Below, in pieces: positions 7,767 through 17,201 of a stretch of 64,000 bases of DNA. The first letter of the stretch is position 1, and each line of letters opens with the position of its first letter. The DNA comes from Lachnospiraceae bacterium. GTDB lineage: Bacteria; Bacillota; Clostridia; Lachnospirales; Lachnospiraceae. The stretch spans positions 1 to 64,000 of the forward strand of contig CAJTIU010000005.1 in assembly GCA_910576335.1 (NCBI GenBank), given 5' to 3'. Below the pieces are notes generated by a model. It searched no databases and was not told where the DNA came from. It saw nothing but the letters and a program-made list of their open reading frames with translations. The position numbers and the translations under genes were made by a program.

Positions 7767-9511
7767 GCTGTTTTCACCTCCTTTGCATCCATGTGAGCCG
7801 TCCACATCTTATGATAAAGATTACATTCATTTAGCAATTCTTCATGTGTTCCCTTCGCCTGAATCTGACCGTCTTTTACAACAACAATCTGATCAGAATC
7901 TGTTATCGTTGACAGGCGGTGGGCAATTACAATCAATGTCTTTCCCCTTGTCAGTCGGCTGATGGCTTCCTGTACCACGGCCTCATTTTCAGGGTCAGTA
8001 TAAGAAGTCGCTTCGTCAAGAATCACTATCGGCGCATTTTTCAGCATAGCTCTGGCAATCGCAATCCTCTGACGCTCCCCGCCGGACAAATGCCCTCCGG
8101 CTCCTCCGACCACAGTTTCATACCCATGTTCAAGATTCATAATGAACTCATGGCAGCCGGAATCCTTTGCAATCTGTTCCACCTCGCCATCACTTGCCCC
8201 CGGTCTGCCCATGCGGATGTTGTTGCGAACAGTATCATTAAACAGATAGTTATCCTGCGACACATAGGAGATCAGGTCATTCAGTTGGTCAGCAGAGATT
8301 TCCTTTACGCTTTTGCCGCCAATCGTAATCAATCCCCCTGTCACATCCCAAAAGGATGCAATCAGTTTTGCAATCGTAGATTTTCCGCTGCCGGACGGCC
8401 CGACAAAAGCTGTAATCTTCCCTTGCGGAATCGCCAGGTCAATTCCTTTCAAAACCTCTTTTTCCTCATATGCAAAATGCACATTTTCCAGAGAAATATC
8501 GAGATTGGGGAAATCGCTTTTTCCCTTTGGGCGGACAAGCTCCGGCTGATTTAATATTCCGTCAATCTCTCCCATAACCGTTCCTATTTTCGCAATATCA
8601 TCGGTGAAGAACATAGCAGCCACAAGCGGGCCTGCAATGCCCAATGACAGAACAGTAACCGTAATAAAGGTTGCGGCTGAAAGGGAACTGTTCATGTAAA
8701 ACAGACAGCCGGCCGGAAGTACGCTGATCAATGCCGCAGGCCATACGCTCATCATAATAGCTGAATATTTCTGCGTATCTTTCATCCAGTCTAAAATCAG
8801 GTCTGCGTTTGCATGGACGGCATCCGTAAATTTCCGGTAGGAATTATCCGCCTGGTTAAACGCCTTTATGACCTCAATACCGCCAATGTATTCCACCGTC
8901 GTGGCGCTCATGTGGTTTCCCGCTTTTACAACCTCGCCATACTTCTTCGGATATTCCTTCATCATCCCCATATAGCACATCATCCCAACCGGAATTGTAA
9001 TCAGCGATACCAAAGCCATTCTCCAATCCAGAATGAACAGATAAACGATAATCGCAATCGGTACAAGAAGATTAGAAGTCATTTCCGGAATTACATGAGC
9101 AAGGGGAACCTCTAATTGTTCAATGCGCTCCACCATACCGTTTTTTAGCTGCCCCGACGGAGTATTAAAAATATATCCCATAGGCACTCTGGTAAGTTTT
9201 GAAGCGATTTTCCTTCTTGCCTCTGACATTACTTCAAAGGTTGCTTCATGGGATGCCCTTGTAGAAATCCCCATCAATATTGCTTTTAAGATAAAGCAGC
9301 CTCCGGAAATCAAACACCACCTCACATAAAACGGTAAATCCCGATTCCCGGAGAGCAGTGCGATCGTCATTCTCGCTGTCGCAAAATATGGAATGATGCC
9401 AAAAGCAACCCCCATTACAGCAAGGACAACGGAAACGATGTAGCCAGCCTTATGCGGCTTGGCAAATTCTATAAGTCTGCCAAATGGATTACCGCCTTGT
9501 GACTGATTCAT
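7763..9511 (-). CDS. ABC exporter-fold half transporter, YbtP/IrtA-like first subunit, locus A
   Basis: 582 residues. The membrane domain opens with GGNPFGRLIEFAKPHKAGYI; the C-terminal ATPase has Walker A GPSGSGKST, signature LSGGERQR, Walker B IVILDEATSYTDPENE and H-loop AHRLST. It is the first gene behind the box at 9531-9546 and overlaps its partner by ATGA. The three first-subunit paralogues in the window (this one, 13875-15671, 21243-22985) share the VEYIGGIEVIKAFNQ loop. No SAM-like or ferric-reductase domain of the IrtA type is fused at the N terminus. Confidence 0.85.
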   Translation of the reverse strand: MNQSQGGNPFGRLIEFAKPHKAGYIVSVVLAVMGVAFGIIPYFATARMTIALLSGNRDLPFYVRWCLISGGCFILKAILMGISTRASHEATFEVMSEARRKIASKLTRVPMGYIFNTPSGQLKNGMVERIEQLEVPLAHVIPEMTSNLLVPIAIIVYLFILDWRMALVSLITIPVGMMCYMGMMKEYPKKYGEVVKAGNHMSATTVEYIGGIEVIKAFNQADNSYRKFTDAVHANADLILDWMKDTQKYSAIMMSVWPAALISVLPAGCLFYMNSSLSAATFITVTVLSLGIAGPLVAAMFFTDDIAKIGTVMGEIDGILNQPELVRPKGKSDFPNLDISLENVHFAYEEKEVLKGIDLAIPQGKITAFVGPSGSGKSTIAKLIASFWDVTGGLITIGGKSVKEISADQLNDLISYVSQDNYLFNDTVRNNIRMGRPGASDGEVEQIAKDSGCHEFIMNLEHGYETVVGGAGGHLSGGERQRIAIARAMLKNAPIVILDEATSYTDPENEAVVQEAISRLTRGKTLIVIAHRLSTITDSDQIVVVKDGQIQAKGTHEELLNECNLYHKMWTAHMDAKEVKTA

Positions 9512-9530
9512 AAAATCCCTCCTATCTCTG

Positions 9531-9546
9531 GTTAGAATTCGCTAAC
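9531..9546 (-). promoter_or_regulatory. DtxR-like box upstream of the locus A ABC-ECF operon
   Basis: GTTAG-AATTCG-CTAAC, with G/C extension to a 9-bp arm on one side. It lies about 20 nt upstream of the ATG at 9511 and 53 nt downstream of the KTR gene. No clear -35/-10 could be assigned. Confidence 0.75.
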
Positions 9547-9598
9547 CTATATTCAAAAAAATAAGCCCATAATCTGTCATGTGGAATCCACAAACAAA

Positions 9599-9811
9599 TT
9601 ATCGGCTCTGCGTCTTAGCGTCTGGCACTACTGATAATCGTATTTTCATATCCTCAACATCTATCAAACATTCCTGCTTGCATTTTGGACAAAATACCGG
9701 AAAGTTTTTTAGTGAAGTATCCGCCCGAATCTTGGTACGTGTCCTGCATTTACAAAAAGGGCAGTGTATCCATCCGCTTTCATCCACACAAAATCCTTTG
9801 GCTTTCTGCAT
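9599..9811 (-). CDS. Small cysteine-rich KTR-domain protein
   Basis: 70 residues with two CxxC knuckles, CPFCKCRTRTKIR and CPKCKQE, in the pattern of the cysteine-rich KTR family, including the typical PDAKTQSR ending. These proteins are common beside regulators and in conjugative transposons; their function is not known, though a zinc ribbon is likely. It follows the TetR gene by 22 nt. Start at 9811 because AGAAGG lies just upstream and the family begins near here; the longer frame runs into tetR. Confidence 0.75.
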   Translation of the reverse strand: MQKAKGFCVDESGWIHCPFCKCRTRTKIRADTSLKNFPVFCPKCKQECLIDVEDMKIRLSVVPDAKTQSR

Positions 9812-9833
9812 TTCCTTTACACCTTCTTTCTCT

Positions 9834-10451
9834 CTATTTCTGGTAATATTTTTTCCAGCCGTTTCCATAAAATGCACGAAGCTCATTGATATAATTTCTT
9901 GCTTCTTCCATCGGCATATCATGAATTACTACCTCGAAGATGCCAGAGTAAAAAGCACTGGAAACAACATGAAGAAACCCATCCGTAATCCGCCCTTCCT
10001 GCATTGCTTTACTGCCAGTACGCAATAAAAAAGATTTCATACAGGCAGTATCCAATTCCACTAAACTTTCCAAAAATTCCTGATAATAGTTTCCTGGCGC
10101 TCCTGTAACCAAGAGCTTAAATTCATCGAAATGTTCGTAAATATATGGGACAGTTTCCTCAAATCCTTTGTCAGAATACTCTGCCATTTTTTCAGACTGC
10201 TCACTTGCTGACAGTGTCGTAAATTCTGACAGAGAACGTCCTATCAAATGCTTCAGTCCTTTTGCCACCGGTTCTACAAGAAACCTGAACAGCCCCTCTT
10301 TATCCAAATATCTTGTATAAATTGTACTTGTGCTGACATCTGCATTCTGGGCAATCGTTCTTAACGAAGCATCTGCATATCCTTTTTTCAAAAATTCTTC
10401 TTTTGCACAAGCAATTATTTTCTCATCATATCCCTCAATTCTACTCGCCAT
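9834..10451 (-). CDS. TetR/AcrR-family regulator, locus A
   Basis: 205 residues. The N-terminal TetR HTH is typical (EFLKKGYADASLRTIAQNAD...TIYTRYLDKEGLF); the ligand domain is of the kind ending in a short-chain-sensing helical bundle. It is a clear paralogue of the regulator at 23078-23713: both stand upstream of a YbtPQ-like pair and both have AAACA/TGTTT operator-like repeats at their promoters. Inferred to control itself and perhaps the downstream operon in answer to a small molecule, in addition to the metal box at 9531. Confidence 0.87.
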   Translation of the reverse strand: MASRIEGYDEKIIACAKEEFLKKGYADASLRTIAQNADVSTSTIYTRYLDKEGLFRFLVEPVAKGLKHLIGRSLSEFTTLSASEQSEKMAEYSDKGFEETVPYIYEHFDEFKLLVTGAPGNYYQEFLESLVELDTACMKSFLLRTGSKAMQEGRITDGFLHVVSSAFYSGIFEVVIHDMPMEEARNYINELRAFYGNGWKKYYQK

Positions 10452-10473
10452 TGTCTACCACCTTTCTCTTTCA

Positions 10474-10542
10474 CAACAGCGTTTCTAAAACAATGTATTT
10501 AAAACACTGTTTTAATTATACTTAAAAAATTCCGTCTGTCAA
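10474..10542 (-). promoter_or_regulatory. Promoter and probable TetR operators of the locus A regulator
   Basis: On the minus strand: -35 TTGACA (10537-10542), a 16-nt spacer, -10 TATAAT (10515-10520), then three related boxes AAACAGTGTTTT, ATACATTGTTTT and GAAACGCTGTTG. Their position between the -10 and the start codon fits autorepression. Confidence 0.7.
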
Positions 10543-10587
10543 GATAAGCAAAAGAATTTCTACAAAAAATCTATTTTTTTTCAGAAT

Positions 10588-10627
10588 AATACCCTCTGGC
10601 GCTTATAAACAAGCTCCAGAGGGTATT
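10588..10627 (-). terminator. Rho-independent terminator after the truncated ABC gene region
   Basis: AATACCCTCTGG (10588-10599) pairs with CCAGAGGGTATT (10616-10627), a 12-bp stem. On the minus strand it is followed by TATTCTGAAAAAAAA, and on the plus strand by TTTCC; the stem is strong but the T-run is imperfect. Confidence 0.55.
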
Positions 10628-10681
10628 TCCAATACCTTTATTGCCATCCCATTTCTAAATATAAATGAAATATCATCCTCA

Positions 10682-11671
10682 TTACTCCATCGCCCAATTC
10701 TGGCTCTGCGTTTGGAGCTTCACCATGCGGGCATAGATACCATTCTTTTTCAGAAGCATATCAGAACTGCCCTGCTCTGCCACTGTGCCTTCAGAAAGGA
10801 CAACAATCTTATCCGCCCCCGCAACAGTACGCATACGGTGGGCAATAATCATGACCGTCTTATTCTTGATCAGTCTTGACAGCGATTCCTGAATCAGCGT
10901 CTCATTTTCCACGTCAAGGCTTGCCGTCGCCTCGTCCAGCAGGATGATCGGGGCGTCCTTTAAGAATGCCCTGGCAATCGAAATACGCTGGCGTTCCCCA
11001 CCGGACAGCTCGCAGCCGTTCTCCCCAATTAAGGTATTCCACTTATCGGGCAGCTTCTCCGCAAATTCATCCACGTTGGCAAGCCTGGCAGCCTCCAGTA
11101 CCTCTGCGTCAGTTGCGTCTTTACGCCCCAGGCGGATATTCTCCATGACCGTGTTGTTAAACAGCGTCACATCCTGGAACACGATGGAATACAGGGACAT
11201 GAGCGATTCCGGGTCGATCTTCGAGATGTCCATGCCGCCTACCGTAATCTTTCCCTTCTGGATATCCCAGAACCTTGAGGCAAGGCGGGAAACCGTTGTC
11301 TTTCCACCGCCGGAAGGCCCCACCAGCGCAGTGACCTGCCCCTGCTTTGCGGTAAAGGACATATCCTTTAATACCGTTTCCCCGCTGTTATAGGAAAACC
11401 CAACATGGTCAAAGGCGATGTCATATCCTCTGTTTGTCAGCTTCTCTGCGCCTTCCTGTTCCGGGTGGCTTAAGATTTCATCCATCCGCCTGCACTGGAT
11501 ATTCCTTATCATAATGACCGCACTTAAATTATCCAATGCAGCGATCAGCGGGTCATATACACGGGAAACCAGAATCAGAAAGGCAAAGAACGTGAGCAGT
11601 GTGATCTTCCCATCTGCTAACAGCACACCTCCCGCCAGTATGGTCGTGGCAATGCCGAGCTTCAGCACCAT
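10682..11671 (-). pseudogene. ABC exporter-fold half transporter, N-terminally truncated
   Basis: 329 residues covering only the last membrane helices and a whole ATPase domain: Walker A GPSGGGKTT, signature LSGGERQR, Walker B IILLDEATASLDVEN, H-loop AHRMRT. Related half transporters here have about 580 residues, so roughly the first 250 are missing. Upstream of the ATG the frame closes within 20 codons, and the 75 bases up to the DtxR stop hold a ribosome site (GGAGGTGATGG) leading only to a five-codon frame, which suggests an internal deletion. It could follow the DtxR gene as the relic of a further transporter in the locus B operon. Confidence 0.75.
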
Positions 11672-11748
11672 GCGCCCGCAGGTATGGAATGGGTGAGTCC
11701 TGATCCTTCAGTTCAAGAACCATTATACGCACGATGCCATCACCTCCC

Positions 11749-12129
11749 TCACTCCATTCTATCGAAAATTTCCCGCAGTTTCTGGAAACTCTCATCACTG
11801 ACAACATGTTCTATCCTGCAAGCATCCTGCTCTGCCTGCTCCGGATTAACACCCATATTGATCAATCCGGCTGTAAGAACGCAATGGCGCTCATAGATTT
11901 TCTCAGCAACCTCTTTTCCTGCATCAGTCAGATGTAAGTACCCCTCCCCATCTACAGTCAGAAAACCGCCGCCCTTCAGGACACCAACTGCATGGCTGAT
12001 ACTCGGCTTGCTGAACCCCTTGTGCCGGGCAAGATCAACGGAACGCACCACACTTTTTTCCTTTTGCAATATCAGCACAGCCTCCAAATAATCTTCGCCC
12101 GACGCATGGATTTTTTTCCTGCCGCTCAT
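11749..12129 (-). CDS. DtxR/MntR-family metal-dependent regulator, locus B
   Basis: 126 residues. N-terminal winged helix (SGEDYLEAVLILQKEKSVVR...GFSKPSISHAVGVLKGGGFL) followed by the metal-binding and dimerisation helices with the family signature AEKIYERHCVL and ACRIEHVVSD, which carry the Glu, His and Cys/Glu ligands of DtxR/MntR sites. No SH3-like third domain, as in MntR. ATGA overlap with the preceding ABC gene fixes the start at 12129. The natural candidate to bind the GTTAG-N6-CTAAC boxes. A second family member is at 30109-30516. Confidence 0.88.
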   Translation of the reverse strand: MSGRKKIHASGEDYLEAVLILQKEKSVVRSVDLARHKGFSKPSISHAVGVLKGGGFLTVDGEGYLHLTDAGKEVAEKIYERHCVLTAGLINMGVNPEQAEQDACRIEHVVSDESFQKLREIFDRME

Positions 12130-13862
12130 TGTGCCAGCTTCCATCCGATGGCTTCCTGTTTCGCTGTAACAAAGTCAGCATATAATCCTTTCTGCTGAAC
12201 CAGTTCTGCGTGAGTGCCACGCTGAACGATATGGGCATGGTTCAGCACAAGAATCTGATCGGCACTCCGTACTGTTTTCAATCGGTGCGCTATCATAATG
12301 ATTGTTTTGTCATGTGTAAGCGCCTCAATCGCCCGCTGTAGCTCATCCTCATTTTCCGGGTCAACACTGCTTGTCGCTTCATCAAGGATAATAATCGGGG
12401 CATTTTTCAACATGGCACGGGCAATAGAAATACGCTGTTTCTCGCCACCGGAAAGTGTTCCGCCGCCCTCGCCAACCACCGTATCATACCCGTCCGGCAG
12501 GGCGGAGATAAACTCATGGCAGCAAGCCTTTTTCGCCGCCTCCACCACCTGTTCATGGGTAGCGTCCGGGCAGCCGAATTTGATATTGTTCTCAACTGAA
12601 TCGGCAAAGAGATACACGCTCTGAAATACCATGCTGATATTTTTCATCAAGCTGTCAAGCGTGAAATCCCGGACATCTGTGCCGCCAACCGTAATCCTTC
12701 CGGCATCCACATCCCAAAATCGGGCAATCAGGTTACACATAGTGGTCTTGCCGGAATCGGAAGGCCCCACAATGGCAGTGGTTGTCTTTTCAGGAATAGA
12801 AACGCTTACATGGTCTAAAATTTTCCGTTCTGCATAGGAGAAATCCACATCCTCAAATACAATTTCTGTATTCTCAGGAGCGATATTTTTACCAGTTTCA
12901 TCCATAAGCGGCGTATTATCCATTGAATTTGCTGTATCAATCGAAGAAGCCAGCATCTGGAGCATCGTAATCTGGCTGCCCGCACTTTCCAGATGGTTGA
13001 ATACCATAAAAGACACAATCACAAAAAGCACTCCCCAAGAGAAAGAAAACGTCCCCGCTGTGAACAGATAAACAGACAGTATAAGCAAAAGGACACTGAA
13101 TACCCGGACAACTAACTGCTGCAATGCAATAAACGGCGCAACCAAGTAGACCAGCTTCAAATTTCTTTTGCTGCTGTCCCTGATAGCGGCAGTTACCGAC
13201 TTAGAGCTGTCCTTTTCAAAACCAAATGACTTTACGATTCCCATTCCCTGAATATATTCAAGCACCGCCTCCACTAAGTTTCTCTGTGCAAGCTGACGCT
13301 TTTCTGAAGCAGCGGTAGATTTTCTGGTTGCCGCCTCTGTAACAAGCAGATAGGAAAACACACCGATAAATGCCACAATTCCGAGCTTCCAGTTAAAGAA
13401 AAGCAAAAACAGGATCAGGACAGCGGAATTAAAAAATCCTCCAATTATATTTACCAGCGCAACAGGAGCCGCGCCTTCCACATCGCCTAAAGTCGTTGTT
13501 ACAATGCCCGTAATGGTTCCGATATTGTTCTTATTGAAATAGCCCATCGGGATATACCGGAGCCGGTCTCCAATAGAGATGCGTTTATCCGCCACCATGC
13601 CATAGCCGACCACTGTCTGCTCATTCATAGAAAAAAATGATGCAAAAATCCGTCCTGCTATGGAAAAAGCCATCATGCCAAGGGAAAGCCACACAGCCCT
13701 GTAACTATGCCGTCCATAGACACACGCGTCCACCACAAAATAAAGTGCGCCAAACTGCAAAGATGCAAAAATCCCGTTCAGCATGGAAAAGAAAAGCGAT
13801 TTCCACAGCAGACTTTTACGTTTACCCGCAAATGCAAATATTTTCTTTAATGTACCAAGCAT
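12126..13862 (-). CDS. ABC exporter-fold half transporter, YbtQ/IrtB-like second subunit, locus B
   Basis: 578 residues: six-helix membrane domain, then an ATPase with signature LSGGEKQR, Walker B IIILDEATSSVDPENED and H-loop AHRLKT. Its Walker A reads GPSDSGKTT, with Asp in place of the usual Gly in GPSGSGKTT of its paralogues; the core GKT(T) is kept, so activity is probably retained but the change is unusual. It stands 12 nt after the first subunit and overlaps the DtxR gene. Closely related to 6018-7766 and 19507-21246. Confidence 0.85.
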   Translation of the reverse strand: MLGTLKKIFAFAGKRKSLLWKSLFFSMLNGIFASLQFGALYFVVDACVYGRHSYRAVWLSLGMMAFSIAGRIFASFFSMNEQTVVGYGMVADKRISIGDRLRYIPMGYFNKNNIGTITGIVTTTLGDVEGAAPVALVNIIGGFFNSAVLILFLLFFNWKLGIVAFIGVFSYLLVTEAATRKSTAASEKRQLAQRNLVEAVLEYIQGMGIVKSFGFEKDSSKSVTAAIRDSSKRNLKLVYLVAPFIALQQLVVRVFSVLLLILSVYLFTAGTFSFSWGVLFVIVSFMVFNHLESAGSQITMLQMLASSIDTANSMDNTPLMDETGKNIAPENTEIVFEDVDFSYAERKILDHVSVSIPEKTTTAIVGPSDSGKTTMCNLIARFWDVDAGRITVGGTDVRDFTLDSLMKNISMVFQSVYLFADSVENNIKFGCPDATHEQVVEAAKKACCHEFISALPDGYDTVVGEGGGTLSGGEKQRISIARAMLKNAPIIILDEATSSVDPENEDELQRAIEALTHDKTIIMIAHRLKTVRSADQILVLNHAHIVQRGTHAELVQQKGLYADFVTAKQEAIGWKLAQ

Positions 13863-13874
13863 AAAAACACCTCC

Positions 13875-15671
13875 CTATCCTTCATCCCTGGCGCCAATAT
13901 GCGCCTGCCACATATCCCGGTAAAGCGGGCAGTCTGCAAGCAGCTTTTCATGGCAGCCCTGCGCCTCAATACTCCCGTTATTGACGACCACAATATTGTC
14001 CGCACCCGTAATGGTAGAAAGCCGATGCGCAATCACAATGAGCGTTTTCCTCTGCTCTGCCGAATGGCATACAGGTATACCCGCAGGGTGTTTTCCTACA
14101 GTCAAAGCAGAAATCGCCTTTTGCACCACTGCTTCATTTTCCGGATCAATAAAGGCGGTTGCCTCGTCCAGAATTACGATGGGCGCATTTTTGAGCATGG
14201 CACGGGCTATGGAAATCCTCTGTCTTTCCCCACCGGAAAGCTGTGAGCCGCCACTGCCGACAACCGTTTCATATCCTTTGTCCAGCCCACGGATAAAACT
14301 GTCACAGCCGCTCCGTACAGCCACCTGCTCCACTTCTTCATCAGAAGCATCCGGTTTCCCCATGCGGATATTTTCCCTAATCGTGCGGTTGAACAGGTAA
14401 TTATCCTGTGACACATAGGAAATCTGAGCCGCAAGCTGCCATAAAGGGATTTCTGTCAGGTTATGCCCGCCTAAAGTAATGCTGCCGCCTGTCACATCCC
14501 AATATCCTGCAATCAGCTTCGCAATCGTAGATTTTCCAGAACCGGAAGGTCCGACGAAAGCGGTCATAGTTCCGGGGACAATGGAAAGCGTGATTTTGTG
14601 AAGGACTTCCTGCTTCTTATCATAGGAAAATGCTACATCCTTCAAAGCAATATCTAAACTGTTAAGTTTTACAGGCTCCGATGCGTGATGCAGTTCTTCC
14701 GCATTCAAAAGGCTGTCAATTTCCTCTGTATTTTTCCCTATCATGGCAAGAGAGCCTGCAAATGAAAAGGCTTCCATAATCGGCCCGATAAAGCCAAGAG
14801 AAAAGATAACCGCCGCCATCAAAGAAATGGTGTCCAGACTGCCTGACAGCCAGAGCGCCATTCCGCCGGGCAGGACACAGAGCAGGACAGAGGGGATAAT
14901 TGCGTTATAGGAACACATCGTTTTCTCGCTGTCTGCCATCCATCTGATATAGTATCCCGCATTTCCCTCCACTGCCTTAGCATATTTCTGATAGGAACCT
15001 GCCGACTGGCTGAACGCCTTCACGACCTCAATGCCGCCTATATATTCTATAACCGCATCCGTCATCTTCTTACTTGCTGCCAATGCCCCGGCCCCTTCCT
15101 CTGCATAGTTTCTCATCCCGAAAGCCATGATTACCAGACCTATGAACAATGTTGCCAGAGAAAGCAGAGCCATCCGCCAGTCTAAGACAAACAAATACGC
15201 AATGATAAACAGCGGAACCAGCAGATTAGAAGTCATTTCTGGAAGGAGATGGGCAAAAGGAACTTCCATGCCCTCAATCCGGTCAACAATAATGCTTTTA
15301 TACTGGCCAGATGGCGTATCTAAGATGGTTCCCATAGGCACTCTTGCCAGTTTAGCAACCACCTGTTCCCGTAAATCCCGCAGAGTATAATAAGCGGCAG
15401 AATGGGAGATGACCGTAGATAAATTCGCAAAAAGAACTTTTCCACAATATCCACCCAAAGCAGCTATGCAGGCAGGAAGATAGGCCGAAAAAGAATTTTC
15501 CCCTGCAAACATCTTTGCAATCATATTTACCACACAAAAATAAGGTATCATCTGGCAGGCTACACCCATGACAGCCAGAATAACACTGAGAATAAATTTC
15601 CCATGATAGGGCTTTCCCCATCCCCAAAGCATACCAAAGGGTGAACTTTTGCTTTTATTTTGTTTTTTCAC
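13875..15671 (-). CDS. ABC exporter-fold half transporter, YbtP/IrtA-like first subunit, locus B, with a 15-codon insertion
   Basis: 598 residues, 15 to 18 longer than its paralogues. The excess is one block between the D-loop region and the H-loop: where paralogues read LTRGKTLIVIAHR, this one has GK, then HPAGIPVCHSAEQRK, then TLIVIAHR. The block is encoded by the small repeat at 14044-14096. Walker A GPSGSGKST, signature LSGGERQR and Walker B IVILDEATAF are intact. Starts with ATGA overlap on the ECF ATPase gene. Whether the insertion, on the ATPase surface next to the switch His, is tolerated is unknown. Confidence 0.83.
   Translation of the reverse strand: MKKQNKSKSSPFGMLWGWGKPYHGKFILSVILAVMGVACQMIPYFCVVNMIAKMFAGENSFSAYLPACIAALGGYCGKVLFANLSTVISHSAAYYTLRDLREQVVAKLARVPMGTILDTPSGQYKSIIVDRIEGMEVPFAHLLPEMTSNLLVPLFIIAYLFVLDWRMALLSLATLFIGLVIMAFGMRNYAEEGAGALAASKKMTDAVIEYIGGIEVVKAFSQSAGSYQKYAKAVEGNAGYYIRWMADSEKTMCSYNAIIPSVLLCVLPGGMALWLSGSLDTISLMAAVIFSLGFIGPIMEAFSFAGSLAMIGKNTEEIDSLLNAEELHHASEPVKLNSLDIALKDVAFSYDKKQEVLHKITLSIVPGTMTAFVGPSGSGKSTIAKLIAGYWDVTGGSITLGGHNLTEIPLWQLAAQISYVSQDNYLFNRTIRENIRMGKPDASDEEVEQVAVRSGCDSFIRGLDKGYETVVGSGGSQLSGGERQRISIARAMLKNAPIVILDEATAFIDPENEAVVQKAISALTVGKHPAGIPVCHSAEQRKTLIVIAHRLSTITGADNIVVVNNGSIEAQGCHEKLLADCPLYRDMWQAHIGARDEG
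14044..14096 (-). repeat. Small mobile repeat inserted in frame in the ABC gene (copy 1)
   Basis: On the minus strand GGAAAACACCCTGCGGGTAT, continuing ACCTGTATGC and then a GC-rich run, is bounded by GGAAAAC on both sides (14044-14050 and 14090-14096 on the plus strand). Net gain is 45 bases against the paralogues. It contains the near-palindromes ACCCTGCGGGT and AGGTATACCT. The second copy is at 17853-17899. Confidence 0.75.
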
Positions 15672-17197
15672 TGCATTTGCACCTCCTTGTTATTGTCCAG
15701 AAAAAAGCGCAGCAAATGTTCTTTATCCGCACTGCTTTCCAAAGAATAATCTTCTATTACACATCCGTTTTCTATATGAATTACCTGATCGCAGCACCGC
15801 ACAATAAACTCCGGATCATGGGTGACCACCACAACCGTTTTTCCAGTTTCGGCCAGCCGGTTCATGGCATCTGCCACCTGACTCATGTGGAATAAGTCAA
15901 GACCGCTGGTTGGTTCATCAAACAGGATAACTGGGCGCTCCGAAGCGACAGCCGACGCAATGGCAACACGCTGTTTCTGCCCGCCAGAAAGCCCCATCGG
16001 GTGACAGTCCTTCAAATCCAATAAGTCCATTTCCTCCAGTATAGCATCTACCCGGCTGCTGCCTTCCAAATCCATAGCGTCTTTGGACATACTGATAAGG
16101 ACTTCCTCTATGACACTTTCCGTAAAAAGCTGATGGTTCACATCCTGCATCACTATGTAGCACAGCTTCATTCTTTGTTTTCGGTTATATTGTTCGCCAT
16201 CCCTATACAAACTGCCCCTGCACCGTTTTTCCAGACCGCAAAGACACCGGGAAAAAGTTGTTTTTCCTGCGCCATTGTGTCCAATCACTGCTGTGACCGA
16301 ACCGGGAGCCAATACTGCCTTTTCGACACACAGGCTTTCCCTGCTGCTTTTGGAATAAGCAAAGTGAAATCCCCGCATTTCCCATAAGGGATTGCCTCCT
16401 GCCCTTTTTATATGGGCAATATGCTTTAAGCTAAACAGGGTTAGCGGACGAAGTCCCATCTGTTCACGCACAGGCTCCGGGATAGCGGTAAATTCTTCAC
16501 CCGTATAATCACCCTTGATTTCCCCGTCTTTCAAATAGAGGACACGGTCTGCTAAATCATGGAGATAGTAAAGCCTGTGTTCCGCAATGATGACGGTTTT
16601 TCCCTGAGTTTTCAAAATCTTTAATAGCTCCCGAAGTTCCCGGGTAGCAGATACATCAAGATTAGAGGAAGGCTCGTCAAACACAAATATTTCCAGCTCC
16701 ATAACTGCTGCCGAACCACAGGCAATTTTTTGTTTTTCTCCACCTGATAAAGAAAAGAGACTCCGATCCAGTAATCCGGTGATATTTAACTGCCCTGCCA
16801 CACGCCTGACACGGTCTCGGATTTCCTGTTCCGGCAACCCATGATTTTCCGCCCCAAAAGCCAGTTCCGAAGTGGTGTCCACATTAAAAAACTGACTGCG
16901 GGGATTCTGAAAGACAGAGCCGACCTTCCCGGAAATATCAAACAGTGATAAATCTTTACATTCCTTTCCATCCAACAGGATATGTCCGGACAGTTCCCCT
17001 TCATAATAATGGGGAATCAGCCCATTGAATAACCTTGTAAGAGTTGTCTTTCCGCAGCCGGAAGCTCCACAAAGCAATACAAAAGAGCCGTCCGCAATTG
17101 TACAGGATACATTCTTTAGTGTCCCGTCCTTCTGAAACCCCTTATCTCCCTCATGGTCGGAATAATAAGAAAAGCTGACATCTTTACATTCAATCAT
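15668..17197 (-). CDS. ECF transporter ATPase, tandem CbiO-like domains, locus B
   Basis: 509 residues with two full ABC domains: first Walker A GASGCGKTT, signature LSGGEKQKIA, Walker B IFVFDEPSS, switch His in IAEHR; second Walker A GHNGAGKTT, signature LSGGQKQRVA, Walker B VILFDEPTSG, switch His in VTHD. It would power an ECF importer with the S and T proteins encoded just upstream, but those are damaged in this locus. The paralogous gene of locus A is cut in half by an IS, so this may be the only complete ATPase of the type here. Five nt after the T stop; overlaps the next ABC gene by ATGA. Confidence 0.88.
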   Translation of the reverse strand: MIECKDVSFSYYSDHEGDKGFQKDGTLKNVSCTIADGSFVLLCGASGCGKTTLTRLFNGLIPHYYEGELSGHILLDGKECKDLSLFDISGKVGSVFQNPRSQFFNVDTTSELAFGAENHGLPEQEIRDRVRRVAGQLNITGLLDRSLFSLSGGEKQKIACGSAAVMELEIFVFDEPSSNLDVSATRELRELLKILKTQGKTVIIAEHRLYYLHDLADRVLYLKDGEIKGDYTGEEFTAIPEPVREQMGLRPLTLFSLKHIAHIKRAGGNPLWEMRGFHFAYSKSSRESLCVEKAVLAPGSVTAVIGHNGAGKTTFSRCLCGLEKRCRGSLYRDGEQYNRKQRMKLCYIVMQDVNHQLFTESVIEEVLISMSKDAMDLEGSSRVDAILEEMDLLDLKDCHPMGLSGGQKQRVAIASAVASERPVILFDEPTSGLDLFHMSQVADAMNRLAETGKTVVVVTHDPEFIVRCCDQVIHIENGCVIEDYSLESSADKEHLLRFFLDNNKEVQMQ

Positions 17198-17201
17198 ACT
17201 T

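Noticed and set aside
7919-8554. 211-codon plus-strand frame
   Set aside because: Antisense shadow of the ABC gene at 7763-9511; no ribosome site or domain.
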